64,000 nt of DNA. Source: Ambrosia x helenae (taxonomy: Eukaryota > Streptophyta > Magnoliopsida > Asterales > Asteraceae). The notes under the pieces were generated by a model. It saw only the letters and a list, made by a program, of their open reading frames with translations, was not told where the DNA came from and searched no databases. Location of the stretch: assembly GCA_030844895.1 (NCBI GenBank), contig CM061231.1, positions 6,405,118-6,469,117 on the forward strand, read 5' to 3'. Within the stretch, counting starts at the first letter, position 1. Every line of letters begins with the position of its first letter. The position numbers and the translations under genes were made by a program. Positions 33,063 through 44,932 of this stretch are shown piece by piece.

Positions 33063-36000
33063 ATGGTACAACACAAAAGCTCTATCACCATTACTATGGT
33101 TAGAGCATACAGTGTCGTTCCGAATCTAAACAAGTATTTCGTAGGGTTCAACTTGAAGCTATCCTCCAAGGTTTGGACCTCTACAAATTCATTCATTGAT
33201 GGTTCACACCTTGCTCCTTCCCCAACTATCAATACCGATGGTTCTTCCACCCCACATCCCGAATACTCCACCTGGTACCGCCAAGATCGCCTTCTTTTTG
33301 GTGCCATTGTCGGTAGTCTTTCAGCCGAAATAGTGCCTCTCATTACCAATGCCAAAACTTCCTTTGATCCTTGCAAAATTTTGGCTTACAACTACGCCTC
33401 TCCATCTCGAGGCCACATAAAACAACTTCAACACCATTTTAAAAATCCACAAAATCCCATGACCAATCCATCACTAATTTCATGCCATCTATAAAAAATT
33501 TAGTTGATGAATTAGCCATCCTTGGGTAACCCATGGATCCTGAAGATGTTACCGATGTCATACATCCGTGCTCGTGACCACCCAATTCACGAACTACATG
33601 AAAAACTGATTAGCCATGAGCTTTCACTCGCACAAATCCCACCCGAATCTGCCTCCATCCACTAGCCCGCCACTGCCTTCGCCGCCCACAGCCGCCAAGC
33701 CTCTAAAATGTGGTCTTCACGACCACCCAACAACAGCCTTGGCCTGCTGCCTATCCTCATTTCTGCCCCAAATCAACGCCCATTCCTTTGTAAGTGCCAA
33801 TGCTGTTTCACCAAAGGCCACTCCTTAACCTCCTGCCCATATTTTAAGAAATCCCATCCCACCATTACTCCTCCGATCTATCCAACCTACAACAGTAACA
33901 ACACCCAACCCAAACCACAAGTACACACGATGGCAACACACTCTAATGTGGACTTCGATTTATCGTGGTTGAAGGATAGTGGTGCTTCTCAGCACATCAC
34001 TAATGATCTTAGTGCACTCTCCATGCATAGCCCCTATGATGATACCGAGGATCTCATAATCGGTGATAATTCGCCTCTTAAATTTATTCACATTGGCACT
34101 ATTACTTTGTATTTCTTTAACGTTCCTATCATTCTAAAAAAATGTTCATTGTGTCCCTTCTATATCTCGAAACATAATTTCTATCTCTCGTTTATGCATT
34201 GATAACAATATACTAATCTTATTTTCTCTTCTTATTTTATCATTAAGGACTTTCTAACTCGCCAAACCATCCTTTGAGGAATATCTAGCCATGGTCTTTA
34301 TGAACTATCCTCCACCAAGTCTCCACAAGCGTTTCACTTGCAAACCAACAAGGCATCTTCTTGGCACCATCGCCTAGGACATCCACATTTGCGAGTTTTA
34401 CAACATTTAGCTTCTTTTGTTCCATTTATTTCTAGCAAATATGACTCATGTAATTCGTGCCATGTCAATAAAAGTCATAAGCTTCCCTTCAACACATCTT
34501 CTTTAACCTCTAATACACCTCTTGAATTACTATTTTCCGATGTTTGGTCATCTCTAATTACCTCTTTTGACGGTTACAAATATTACATAATTTTTGTAGA
34601 TCACTTCACAAAATATATTTGGATTTACCCTTTAAAACATAAATCGGATTCCCTCAATACATTCATTCGTTTTCAAAACCTTCTTGAAAACTATTTCAAA
34701 ATGAAAACTACGCCAAACGCCGTCATCGTCATATTGTTGAAACTGGTCTAGCCTTGCTTTCTCATGCCAAAATGCCTCTCAAGTTTTGACCATTTACCTT
34801 CACTACCGCCACCTACCTCATCAATAGACTACCCACCCCCACCTTGAACAACGACTACCCCTATTTTTGACTCTTTCATATTCATCTGAATTATGAAAAA
34901 CTTCATGGTTTTGGTTGTCTTTCTTACCCTTGGTTACGCCCTTACTCAAAAAACAAACTTGAATCTCGGTCAAAACCGTGTGTATTCATCGGGTGCTCCT
35001 CATCTCAAAGTTCCTTCCATCTCCTTGATCCTCTCACCAATCGGATTTACACATCTCGTCACATTCACTTTATTGACCACATTTTTCCTTACAAATCTAT
35101 CTCTCAAACATCTACTCCTCCAATGCCTTCCCTCAATACGTGATTACTACTTACCACTCAATCCATCCCTGTTGCCACATCTTCTAACCCAAACCCATCA
35201 ACTCCCACGCCCCCTACTTAACCCGTTACCGAACCTACACCACCAGACCCCAACCCCCCCCCCCCACATCACTTACCAAAGACGTACACCACCCACACCA
35301 TCCCCTCCCACCGATCCTCCACCACCACCGAACGACCCACCTAACGGTCCTCCTCCCTTTATCAATATTCCATCTGACTCTTCCACCTCCTCGACTTCAC
35401 TACCCACCAAACCCACTACATCCCAACAACCCGTAAACACTTCCTCATACCAAACTCGATCCACTCGCAAACCTAACCCAAAATACCACAACTCCGACTT
35501 CGTTCTATATCACTCTACAACCCACTCCCTTCCCAAACCCACCAACATCACCCAAGCCCTTAAACAACCATTATGGCGTGACACCATGCAATCCGAGTTT
35601 GATGCTCTTAAACGAAACCAAATTTGGACCCTTGTACCATCCGATAACGCTCCTAATCTCGTTGGATGCAAATGGGTCTATCAAACTAAATTCAAACCCG
35701 ATGGCTTGGTTGATCGCCTTAAAGAAAGACTTGTTGCTAAAGGTTTTCACCAACATCCCGACTTAGACTATGTTGAAACCTTTAGTCCCGTAGTCAAACC
35801 CGCTACCCTATGCCTAATCCTTGTTGTCGCAACTTCCTTCAGTTGGACTCTACGCCAACCTGGCATCAACAATCCCTTCCTACAAGGCACTTTAACCAAA
35901 TCGGTTTACATGTCTCAACCACCCGAATTTGTGGATCCTTCCTAGCCCATCTATGTTTGTAAGCTTAACAAGGCCATTTATAGTCTTCGTCAAGCTTCCC

Positions 36001-37071
36001 GTGCTTGCTATGACGAACTCAAAAACAATCTCCTCTCGGTTCATTTTAAGCTTTCTATTTCAGATCCTTCTCTATTCATTAACAAACCCACTTCTTCTCC
36101 TATCTTTATCTTAGTCTACATTGATGATATCATCATCACCGGTGCCAATCCATCTCTTATAAACTCATTCATCAAATCTCTTGCCACTAGATTATCACTA
36201 AAAGATCTTGGCAATCTATCCTACTTTCTTGGTATCAAGGTTATCCCTCATAACCACGGTCTCTTCTTATTTCAATCTAAATATATTCTTGACATTCTCA
36301 TTAGAGCCAACATGAGTAATTGCAAGCCGTCGCCCACACTCATGTTGAGTTCCTCTACCATCACCGTATTGGACGATGATCCTTTACCATCACCAACCGT
36401 ATACCGTGCATTTATAGGATCATTACAATATTTATCTTTAACACGACATGATATTACTTTTATAGTTAACAACCTCTCACAGTTTATGCATAAACTAACC
36501 ACTACACATTGGGAAGCCTTAAAAAGCTTGTTCCGATCGATACTTGTATGGAACTCTACATCATGGGATCTTTTTCAGGCACAACTCCCCTCTATAGCTT
36601 CATGCTTTCACTGATGCGAATTGGGCCGGTGATCGCTCATCTTATAGAAGCACGACATGCTACATTGTCTATATCAGTCAAAATCCGATCTCATGGAGCT
36701 CCAAACGCCAACTGACACTTGCTCGTTCATACACCGAAGCTGAGTTTCGATCCGTTGATTCCGCTATAACCGAAGTGCAATGGCTCCTATCATTCATGGT
36801 TAAACTTGAGTATAGATCATCAGTCATTCCAGCCATCTATTGTGACAATCTAAGTGCTACTCACTATTCGGGAAATGCAGTTTTTTCATTCAAGAATGAA
36901 GCACTTGGCCTTAGATTTTCATTTTGTCACCATGAAAAAGTTCATGACGGTACTATACGTGTGACTCACATCTCGGGTGATGATCAACTTGCGGATGCCC
37001 TCACAAAGCCTCTACTAAGACAACGGTTCCAACTTCTTACTTTGCGGATGCCCTCACAAAGCCTCTACTAA
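33063..37071 (+). pseudogene. Copia gag-pol, multiply frameshifted
   Basis: Gag N-terminal region: NKYFVGFNLKLSSKVW-type wording and STWYRQDRLLFGAIVGSLS. Protease: WLKDSGASQHITNDLSAL near 33960-34010. GAG-pre-integrase: SSWHHRLGHPHLRVLQHL, then a Cys pair (CNSCHVNKSHKLPF). Integrase core fragment: LELLFSDVWSS and YYIIFVDHFTKYIWIYPL. A Pro/Ser-rich linker (35230-35450) leads into RT: WRDTMQSEFDAL, NLVGCKWVYQTKFKPDG and RLVAKGFHQHPDLDY, then a stop, and YIDDIIITGAN (catalytic Asp pair). RNase H: YTEAEFRSVDSAI and QLADALTKPLLRQRFQ. At least six stops or frame changes, for example near 33500, 34202, 34750 and 35945. Confidence 0.9.
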
Positions 37072-37090
37072 GACAACAATTCCAACTTCT
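37015..37090 (+). repeat. About 51-bp tandem duplication in the RNase H end of the copia remnant
   Basis: The phrase 'gcggatgccctcacaaagcc' through 'caacttcttactt' occurs twice in direct succession, differing by 'cgg' versus 'caa'. Confidence 0.9.
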
Positions 37091-38011
37091 TACTTTCAAG
37101 ATTGGTCTCCTCTCATGCTCATCTATCTTGCAGAGGCATATTAAACCTACCTCAGTCATATCGGTTAAAATCAATCTTCCCATTAATTAAGCTCACAAAT
37201 CAAGTCAAATATGCTGTTGTAAATTACCATATAATCAGTCCATAGTTTTAGCAATTTAGTTCCTTAATTATATCTTTTCTTCCCTAGTCTTTTGCCTTTA
37301 CTTTTGTATATATGTAACTCTCCAACATGAATGAGAATCAACCTTTGATACTTTCATAAGATATCTAACTGTGTATGTTCACTTTCTATCTAAGGTATAT
37401 GGAAGTACTCTCAAAATTTTAAATTTGATAATTCAAATACCCGAAAATGACTAAAGACTCGTGTTTTATTGTGATGGAGAGGCTAAAACCTGAGTGTTAA
37501 TGTTATTAAAATGGTTGGTTTTATTGTATTTTGGATGATTATTTAGCTTGAATAAGATAACTACGCGAATTCGTGGATTTGCAGGTTAAATACGAACATT
37601 GAACTTGTTTTGGAAAAAAATACAAGAATTGGAATTGAATATTATGATGGATGACATGCTAGAGGGTCGGAAGACGAAAACATGGCCAAAAACGGTGAGG
37701 AAAACGAAGTTATAATGAAGAAGTTATGCAAGAGACAAGGTTTTCTTGAAAGCCCCTGACGTAAGTTACGCTAGCAGTGTAGGTTACGCCAGCCTCTGGG
37801 AGAATTTTGACAAATCTGTTCTGACATAAGTTACGCCAACAGTGTAGGTTACGCCAGACATTGACGAGGACCATGCTAAAAGGCCAAAATTAGGGATTTG
37901 AGGCATCTCTTCCATTCCAAACGAGAGGAGGCGACTAAAGGCTATCAAGGGGTCAATTTTTGCATTGGTGGACCATTCCAAAGCATTTAATTCATCCATA
38001 ATCATCACCAT

Positions 38012-38593
38012 TAGTGCTACAAACGAACCGAATGAACACGAACAAGGTCTTGTTCGTGTTTGTTTGTTAAGGAAAGTATGTGTTCACGAACAGTTCATGA
38101 ACACTTACCGAACGATATTTTCTTTCTCGTGTTCGTTTGTTAAGAAAAGAATCATGTTCGTGTTCGTTTGTTAATTTTGTTCATGAACGAACTTGAACAT
38201 AAATGAACACAAAGAAGTGTTCAAGAACAGAAACAAACACAAACCCACATGTATTAACTTTCTAATAAAATCAAATTCACATACATATATATTTATTTAT
38301 TTATTTGGGTAAAATAAATAAAAATACAATAACATTAAGAAAAATTATTCAAATTAAAACCTTATTAAACAATCGAACATAAACGAACATAAACAAACAT
38401 AAACGAACACGTTACCGAACGCTCACAAACATAAACGAACGAACGTAGTCTCTGTTTATATTCGTTCATTTAACTAAATGAATGGAATATTTTGTTCGTG
38501 TTCGTTCGTTTATTAAACGAACAAACAGAAACAAACTTCCCACCGAACGGTTCATGACCTGTTCGTTGAAAGTGTAGTTCATTTGCAGCCCTA
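38012..38593. mobile_element. hAT-type MITE, copy 2
   Basis: Same family as 26662-27287: it begins TAGTGCTACAAACGAACCG, ends inverted TAGGGCTGCAAATGAAC, and is filled with 'gttcgtgtttgtttgtt' phrases. The flanks ATCACCAT and TCAACCAT are only a degraded duplication. Older than copy 1. Confidence 0.8.
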
Positions 38594-39779
38594 TCAACCA
38601 TGCAATTCCCCATCAAGACTGAAGATCAAATCAAGAATATGAGCGCTAATCTTTTCGTGGTTTTCCCCGGGTGGAGGATTCTTGTAAGTGGATGATTGTT
38701 TTCAGTTTTTCTTTGAAGTTGAGATTAGAAATCTAAGCATTCGATGCTTTTTGCTTGGTGATTTATTAGCTTGATTTGTAAATGATTGATTTTTATCTAA
38801 AACCTAGTTTTGATTCTTTCAATTCCCGAGAGTTGTAGTAATTGGGATATGTTAGATAAGGATTGGGTTTGGTAATCTTCAATTGATAACCATGTGACAA
38901 CCTTTCGTTGTTTTGCAATCAAAGTACTTAGTCCTTGTTTATCACGACAATCAACTAATTAATTATCTTAATCATGTCTATGTTATTTTCTCAATAAAAA
39001 CGAATTACTTGAAGCCACTTTGAAGCCAAAACCTAGAGGAATCACCTTTTTCTCAAATTGTATATATATTAATTTTTATTTTGTTTTCACAATCACTCTC
39101 AAACAACCGAATTTTACTTTTCTCGCAGTGGTAATAGAGGGTGTCCCGGAGGAGGTGGCAAGAGTGGTTGTTGGAAAGGCAATGCGGGGATTAGTAACAG
39201 GTGGTGGCGGCACACAATGGTGGTCGGTAGTGCTCGCCCGTTTGGACCTATTTTAGCTAGCATGTTTTATAATAGTGATCGAGCTACAAATGTTTGCCAC
39301 GCAATAACGTGCTAGTTTTCCACTAGTAATAGTAATATATCTGAACAATTGTATAAATTAATCATTCAGTCAAAATATGAAAAGCTATGTGATTGATGTA
39401 TAAGCAAAAGCATTAATATCCACATGAAGAAATGTTAGCCAATTCTAGACCATCCCACCAACAACATCACACCTTCATTATGACTATTGTGATCCACCAT
39501 ACTCATTGAAAGCCATCCTCCATTAACATTAGTTCAAAAAGCAATATTGTTGGATATTTTTTTATAATATTTATATCATTCAATGATTATAATAAAATAA
39601 TCATATTATGTTTGTTATTTTCATTTCTTAGATCAGATTGATCATTCCATTAATTGGTTATATCTAAAGTAAAAAGTAAGTAATATGATTATAAACATAT
39701 GAACATGTGATTAATTCAGTAACAAAGGTATCAGCTAGTTAATAGCCACACTACACCACTGAATATAGTATGAATTTGT

Positions 39780-39783
<4 letters not shown>

Positions 39784-39830
<47 letters not shown>
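39784..39830. repeat. (TA)n microsatellite
   Basis: About 23 uninterrupted TA units, at the edge of the GDSL pseudo-exon. Confidence 0.97.
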
Positions 39831-39832
<2 letters not shown>

Positions 39833-39844
39833 CTGTAAGAAAAA

Positions 39845-40064
39845 TGAATTGCCAAAAGAATGTATTAGATAGCGAACATAATCTGGTAGAGTATTCCCGA
39901 GATCTAGCAGAGAAAGGAATCAAGTAGTAGTTTTTAAAGAAGACGTTTCCGCCAAGCGATATATGTGTCATCCCTTTGTTGACGAGCTTGATCGGGTCCA
40001 ACAATGTTTACCACTGGTTGAACTTTGTATTGTTGGAAATACTCTATTTGGTTCCATATTTTTA
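39845..40064 (-). pseudogene. GDSL lipase pseudogene, exon 3
   Basis: On the minus strand, IEYFQQYKVQPVVNIVGPDQAR, then after a frame change LVNKGMTHISLGGNVFFKNYYL and IPFSARSREYS, then another frame change into LPDYVRYL. It lines up residue for residue with exon 3 of the intact gene (GPEETQRLVNQALCLITLGG, VPFSARSRQFALPDYVVYV). The block III Asp is Val here (GGNVF for GGNDF). It is a separate, dead paralogue. Confidence 0.88.
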
Positions 40065-40238
40065 ATTATGTATAACTGTGAGGTATAACCACATTTACTA
40101 GTAATGCATATTCATTAGGTCTTCAGCATTGTCCCAAAGGTTCATGTTGACAATAAGTAAGACTATTCTTTGTATTGACATTACATTTTGTATCTAACTA
40201 GCCAATGGTTTTGTCATATGTTCAAATGGTTTGGAAGT

Positions 40239-40376
40239 AGTGGCGGATCCAGAGGGGGTTCCCGGGAACCCTCTCGATTTGGAAAAAAAAAATGAAAATT
40301 TTAGTGGAAAAGATTAAAAAAATGAGTGAAAATCTACGAAAGGAACCCCCTTAAAATAATTCTTGGATTCGCCACT
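40239..40376. mobile_element. MITE, 138 bp, 10-bp TSD
   Basis: Starts AGTGGCGGATCC, ends GGATTCGCCACT, with inner arms 'gagggggttcc' / 'ggaacccccttaa'. Target duplication GTTTGGAAGT at 40229-40238 and 40377-40386. The 10-bp duplication suggests a Mutator relative. Confidence 0.9.
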
Positions 40377-40845
40377 GTTTGGAAGTATTGGCGGACCTAT
40401 TACATAGTGTGCAGGATCAACCGACCTAGTTTAATTATTTTTGTATGATGTATAAGAGTTTTTTTACCGACTTCCGAGATTTTTTTAACCTGATTAGAAA
40501 AGATAAATCTGTAGATACTGCATTTATAAAGATGTATGTTATTTACACAAGAACAAAAATTAGGTTTGCACAACCTTCTACGGGCCGTAGAAGGTGTCAG
40601 TTCAATAAATGAGGGTAGCCTCTACGGCCTGTAGAGGCCTCTACGGTCCGTAGAGGTGGGTTGGTGGAGTGCATTTAAACCCTAGACGACCCGTAGAGTT
40701 GCTAGAAGATAGTACGGAGCCCCGTGCTATAATAACTAATTGTGAGAAAGCCTTGATGAATGCATGCGACATTGTATTTCCAACAGCTTCGAAGTTGTTA
40801 TGCAGGAAATACATATTATTATTATTATTATACCATCATCATCAT

Positions 40846-41205
40846 ACTCAGTTAATCCCACCTATAGCAAAGCTAAGGTAGGGTCTGAGAAGGGTAAGAT
40901 GTAGACAGCCTTACCTCTACCCCTAAGAATAGAGAGGCTGCTTCCAGTGAGACCCCCGGCTCGATGTGGTTTGGTATCAAGCCTTGGACATAAGGCACAT
41001 AACACTTAGCAATCGGGACAAACCCGATCGGTGCATGTACCCCTTTGTCTTTTGGCTATCCACGCCACCACCCGATGCATGATTAACCGTCTGTCGTTTT
41101 TAACGTTATTTTCACGAAATTAGTAAAATAACGTTAAAATTAGTGCAACTTTACTTTTGCCCCCCAAGGGCCACACATATATACATTATATGCGCACACC
41201 GTAAG
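40846..41205 (+). repeat. Dispersed SINE-like repeat, copy 2
   Basis: 'aaggtagggtctgagaaggg', 'gccttacctctaccc', 'agagaggctgcttccagtg' and 'ttatatgcgcacaccgtaag' match copy 1 over the full length with indels. It is followed at once by an ATT microsatellite (41213-41274). Confidence 0.65.
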
Positions 41206-41211
41206 TGGGGC

Positions 41212-41212
<1 letters not shown>

Positions 41213-41255
<43 letters not shown>

Positions 41256-41274
41256 TCTATTATTATTATTATTA
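41213..41274. repeat. (ATT)n microsatellite
   Basis: About 20 ATT units with one interruption (ttctatt), directly after the SINE-like repeat. Confidence 0.95.
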
Positions 41275-41982
41275 TGCATGCAAGTATCACATTCAACGAA
41301 ATATATTGAAGCACTGCAGACAAGCATTTGGAGATGCAGATCGGAAAATATTTGTGAAATCTTTTAAGCGACTATGTAGATCTTCATCTCCGGAATTTTA
41401 CTGGCACTGGTTAGACCGATTCTATAGACGACTATGTCAGGACGAACGATCTGGTACATATTATATTAATTTAGTTTAAAACGCATACACACATTAACAA
41501 ATATCGTTGTTCTATTTTTTACAGATGTTTTTGAATATATAGACCGGGTCTGGCTCTGTGACTACAAAGAAAGGTTTGTTTCTACATGGACAAACACAAA
41601 GTATAACTTTGGTCAGTATACGACCAACAGAGTTGAGAGCCAGCATTCAAGGTTTATGATGCACATTAAGGGCCTAACAACTCGCTCCACAAACTTGTGA
41701 TGATTACAGACGATGTGGTAACGTCACAAGAGAGGGCAATAAACCACTCGTTTGAAGAGAGTCTGTCGGTGAAAAATGTGCACCATGACATACCGATTTT
41801 TGAGGACCTACTTGGTAAAGTTTCCCATGCAGCGATCGAGTTGTTGATAACTGAGATAAAAAATATAAAGAAGTTGAGGAAAAAAAATGAGTTGTGGTCA
41901 CCAGCTTTTCATGAGGTGTGGGTTGCCGTGTGCAAGTCGATTAGATTCGTATATAAATAAAGGTAATACCATTACCTTATTA

Positions 41983-42038
<56 letters not shown>
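41983..42038. repeat. (ATT)n in intron of the MULE-OTU gene
   Basis: About 18 ATT units inside the intron 41963-42056 (donor GTAATACC, acceptor GAATACAG). Confidence 0.95.
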
Positions 42039-42039
<1 letters not shown>

Positions 42040-42342
42040 CTTATTATTGAATACAGGATTAAAAATACAGTTGTCCCAAGTAGACGTTTTCTGGACACGA
42101 CTGAATTACGAACCGGAAGTAGTAGGGGGGGGGGCATGAACTTGCGAGTGAGTGGGAAATAGTCAGAGAGACACTACTGTCTCAGTCACCACGGGTTTAA
42201 AGAAATATGTTGTCAAAAATAAAGTCAGTGGTAAATCCAAGTATGACTGACACTCAACCTCCTGAGGTACAAAAGAATACTCGCGAGCGCCCAACTACAA
42301 AATCACAGAAAAAAATAGGAGGAGGATGCGAAAGAAGATGTT

Positions 42343-42343
<1 letters not shown>

Positions 42344-42411
<68 letters not shown>
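42344..42411. repeat. (ATT)n at the 5' end of the next intron
   Basis: About 22 ATT units starting four bases after the donor GT at 42340. The rest of this intron is repeated almost exactly at 44933-45047. Confidence 0.95.
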
Positions 42412-42653
42412 TGGGAAACTTGTAGACAACTTGTGTTGTCTGGTTTGAACGAAAACAGGGGAAACTCTGCCCAATTTTTTTTTTATAAAATCTTTGATTA
42501 TTATTATTATTTATTAATTATTTATTGTTATCCATTGCAGGAGGACGAGCCTGTTAGAAAACGTAGGCCATCAGATCCGGGTAAAGATGAAATGAGAATA
42601 CGCGATACACATTTTCCACTGTTAGTGGGGGACAGGTACATAAATAACTATTC

Positions 42654-42774
42654 ATACATACATACATACATACATACATACATACATACATACATACATA
42701 CATACATACATACATACATACATACATACATACATACATACATACATACATACATACATACATACATACATACA

Positions 42775-42800
<26 letters not shown>
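42654..42800. repeat. (CATA)n microsatellite in the third intron
   Basis: About 36 CATA units within intron 42636-42854, whose splicing joins GDR to YKF in frame. Frames reading YIHTYIHT or MYVCMYVC here are translations of the repeat. Confidence 0.97.
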
Positions 42801-42808
<8 letters not shown>

Positions 42809-44272
42809 CGTACACATCCCCTAATCATGATTTCCCAATGTTTGGCGGTGACAGGTATAAATTTGTGATTAGAGAATTTAAGCGTTGGATTAATCCCCTT
42901 TATCGACAGTTTATCACGCACATTCAAGATGTTCAGCCAGACGGTAACTGTGGGTTCCGATCTGTAGCTGTGTCTTTAGATTAGGACAAGGAAGACTGGG
43001 CTTGGATCCGCCAACTTCTTCTAGCAGAGATGATGGGGGGAAACCATCAGGATTGGTTGAGGGTTTTCAACACATTCACTGATGACTGGTTCATCTACAT
43101 ATACTCGACCTTAGATTGGGCGGGAGTGGGGAATGCACCCGAATCAAAATGGATGAAACTGCCTTTGACTGGATTACTAATTTCTCAGGCATTTGGTGTG
43201 GTTCTTCAAGTCTTCGCTGCTAATGGAGCGAGCACTTTCTTCCCTTTGCTCACTCATCCTGATAACGTACCAGAACATCGTATCATATCGATAGCCCACG
43301 TGAACACCAACCACTACATCATGCTTAAGCTAGCAGACGACGCTCCAATGCCACATCCGAGTGGAGCATGGTTGACTTGGGTAGATGCAGATCACAACCC
43401 ATGGTTGGCGCTATATAGGGATCGTCTAGATCAGGGACGTAGGCTATCTCGAAGAAATACGAGCGACTAAAGAGGTCCAGAGTGGTTTGACCTAACTGGT
43501 AGTCCTCGTAGTTCTGATAGTCCGGTGTAACTTTGTTTTTATAATGTATAATGATTTATTAAGTATATTTTTTTTTGTTTCTATTATTTCACCTATACAA
43601 TAAGAAATGAAAAAGATTTTTTTTATAAAAAAACTTATACAACATAATTAAAACTAACAAAATACAAAAAAAAAAAAAAAAAACAAAAAACAAAACAAAA
43701 CAAAACCTCTACGGGCCCATATAGGGCTCTATGAACCGTAGAAGGAAACTTTCTACGGGTCGTAGAAGCCTCTACGGCCCGTAGAGGTTTGAAAGTTGGC
43801 CGTAGAGACCATCTATGGGTCGTAGAGATCCTAGTATCTACGTCCCATAGACAAATTTTGAATAAAACAAAATCAATAGACAACTAAAATATTTTTTAAA
43901 AAATAAAATAAAAAAGTAATAAAAAATTAATATCTACGGGGTGTAGAGGGCTCTACGAGCCGTAGGTAAGATGTTATGTATTATATAAATTTTTTCTAAC
44001 ATATAACTCAGCGAACTGGTAGCCCAGATAGTCCCCACCTTCGACCCACTCCCACCCTCTGTTCAACCACCACCACCACCAAACCATACCCTCTGTTCAA
44101 CCACCACCACCTTCGACTCACCACCACCAAACCCTACCCTCTGTTCAATTACCACCACCTTCGAATAAAGCGTCCCCAGGTACGATTTTAGATTCCCGCT
44201 ATCTGTAGCTGTGTTTTTTTTTTTGGCTCATAATTGTAGTTTAGATGCTTTATTTGCTGATGTTTTTGATTT

Positions 44273-44448
44273 TGTTGGGTCTTGGTTAGGTTTATGTTGA
44301 TCTTTTTCAAAACACCTAAATCATTATTGAACTTAGTTGTTTTGGTGATGTTGGTTCCAATAATTCTTGGTTAGGTTTATGTTGATCCTTTTCAAAACCC
44401 CTAAATCATTATTGAACTTAGTTGTTTTGGTGATGTTGGTTCCAATAA
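44273..44448 (+). repeat. Tandem duplication, about 88 bp, in the leader of the second MULE-complex gene
   Basis: 'cttggttaggtttatgttga' through 'gatgttggttccaataatt' occurs twice in succession with two or three changes. Confidence 0.9.
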
Positions 44449-44673
44449 TTTTGTTTATGTTGATCTTTTAAATTTGGTATCTACCATACTCACTGGCACG
44501 CCGATTGCCCTGCATCGGTGCATGGCTGAGTACTTTGCCTCCTTTCCCACTAAGCAGTTGCGGGGAGCCATCTCATGCGGCGGGATGATCAGCAGGATAG
44601 CCGAGCGGTGTAATGCCGAGCTATATTTCGGTTATGTTAACCAGAATGAGTTTCCGCCACTACAGCCCAGGTA

Positions 44674-44675
<2 letters not shown>

Positions 44676-44715
<40 letters not shown>
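44676..44715. repeat. (ATT)n at the start of intron 1 of the second gene
   Basis: 13 ATT units five bases after the donor GT at 44671. Confidence 0.95.
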
Positions 44716-44719
<4 letters not shown>

Positions 44720-44881
44720 TTATGTTTTTGTTTATTTCTTTCAGCCCATTAGCTCAACCGACGATGAAAGAAATGGGTTATACGGCGAGGACGGATGATA
44801 AGCCACCCATCCACTACCTGATTGCTCCGGGTGGCGCGGAGTTTGTACATGAGCCATTGGTACATCAGGGCCTTGGAGGTG

Positions 44882-44882
<1 letters not shown>

Positions 44883-44925
<43 letters not shown>

Positions 44926-44932
44926 TTATTTT
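44883..44932. repeat. (ATT)n at the start of intron 2 of the second gene
   Basis: The intron begins GTATTATTATT at 44882; about 16 units. Confidence 0.95.

Larger units (their letters stand above)
33063..37353 (+). mobile_element. Ty1/copia remnant (Ale/Retrofit-like)
   Basis: Order on the plus strand is gag, zinc knuckle region, protease, integrase, reverse transcriptase, RNase H: the copia order. No 5' LTR was found in the 300 bp between the GDSL promoter and gag. A possible short 3' LTR runs from about 37213 (TGTTGTAAATTACC) to about 37353 (ATACTTTCA). The element is 5'-truncated or its LTR has decayed. Confidence 0.8.
37354..39844. other. Non-coding; probable old LTR-element sequence with a hAT MITE and TA run
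   Basis: 37750-37860 has a doubled motif, 'taagttacgcYagcagtgtaggttacgccag', spaced 64 bp. From 38640 to 39110 the style (cccgggtggaggattcttg, aattcccgagagttgtag) resembles leader sequence of plant LTR retrotransposons, but no protein domain survives. A GC-richer 39120-39255 stretch (ggtgtcccggaggaggtgg) has no recognisable product. Confidence 0.4.
41300..43530 (+). pseudogene. MULE transposase C-terminal part fused to an OTU-type cysteine protease
   Basis: From about 41310: SFKRLCRSSSPEFYWHWLDR, then after a probable intron IDRVWLCDYKERFVSTWTN and TTNRVESQHSRF, the conserved tail of FAR1-like MULE transposases. Next IPIFEDLLGKVSHAAIELL. A frame change in an A run (about 41878-41887) leads into a SWIM-like CGHQLFMRCGLPCASRL. 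After three introns (41963-42056, 42340-42540, 42636-42854), FVIREFKRWINPLYRQFI leads to the OTU motif VQPDGNCGFRSVA, with catalytic Asp and Cys, and the later His in VNTNHYIML. A stop interrupts after VSLD (42982); the frame then resumes (EDWAWIRQLL). MULE-OTU fusions are known in plants. The transposase catalytic core is not seen, so it is dead. The protease's job in transposition is unknown. Confidence 0.8.

Noticed and set aside
33063..33494. Host gene next to the GDSL promoter
   Set aside because: The translated content and the following protease/integrase make it copia gag.
35230..35290. Programmed slippage at the run of Cs in the copia linker
   Set aside because: The element has many unrelated frameshifts; a C run in a Pro-rich linker is better explained by decay.
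42433..42984. Long open frames with YIHT or MYVC repeats on both strands
   Set aside because: They are translations of a (CATA)n microsatellite in an intron. Only the ends (EDEPVRKRR... and VQPDGNCGFR...) are real coding, and these are joined by splicing around the repeat.
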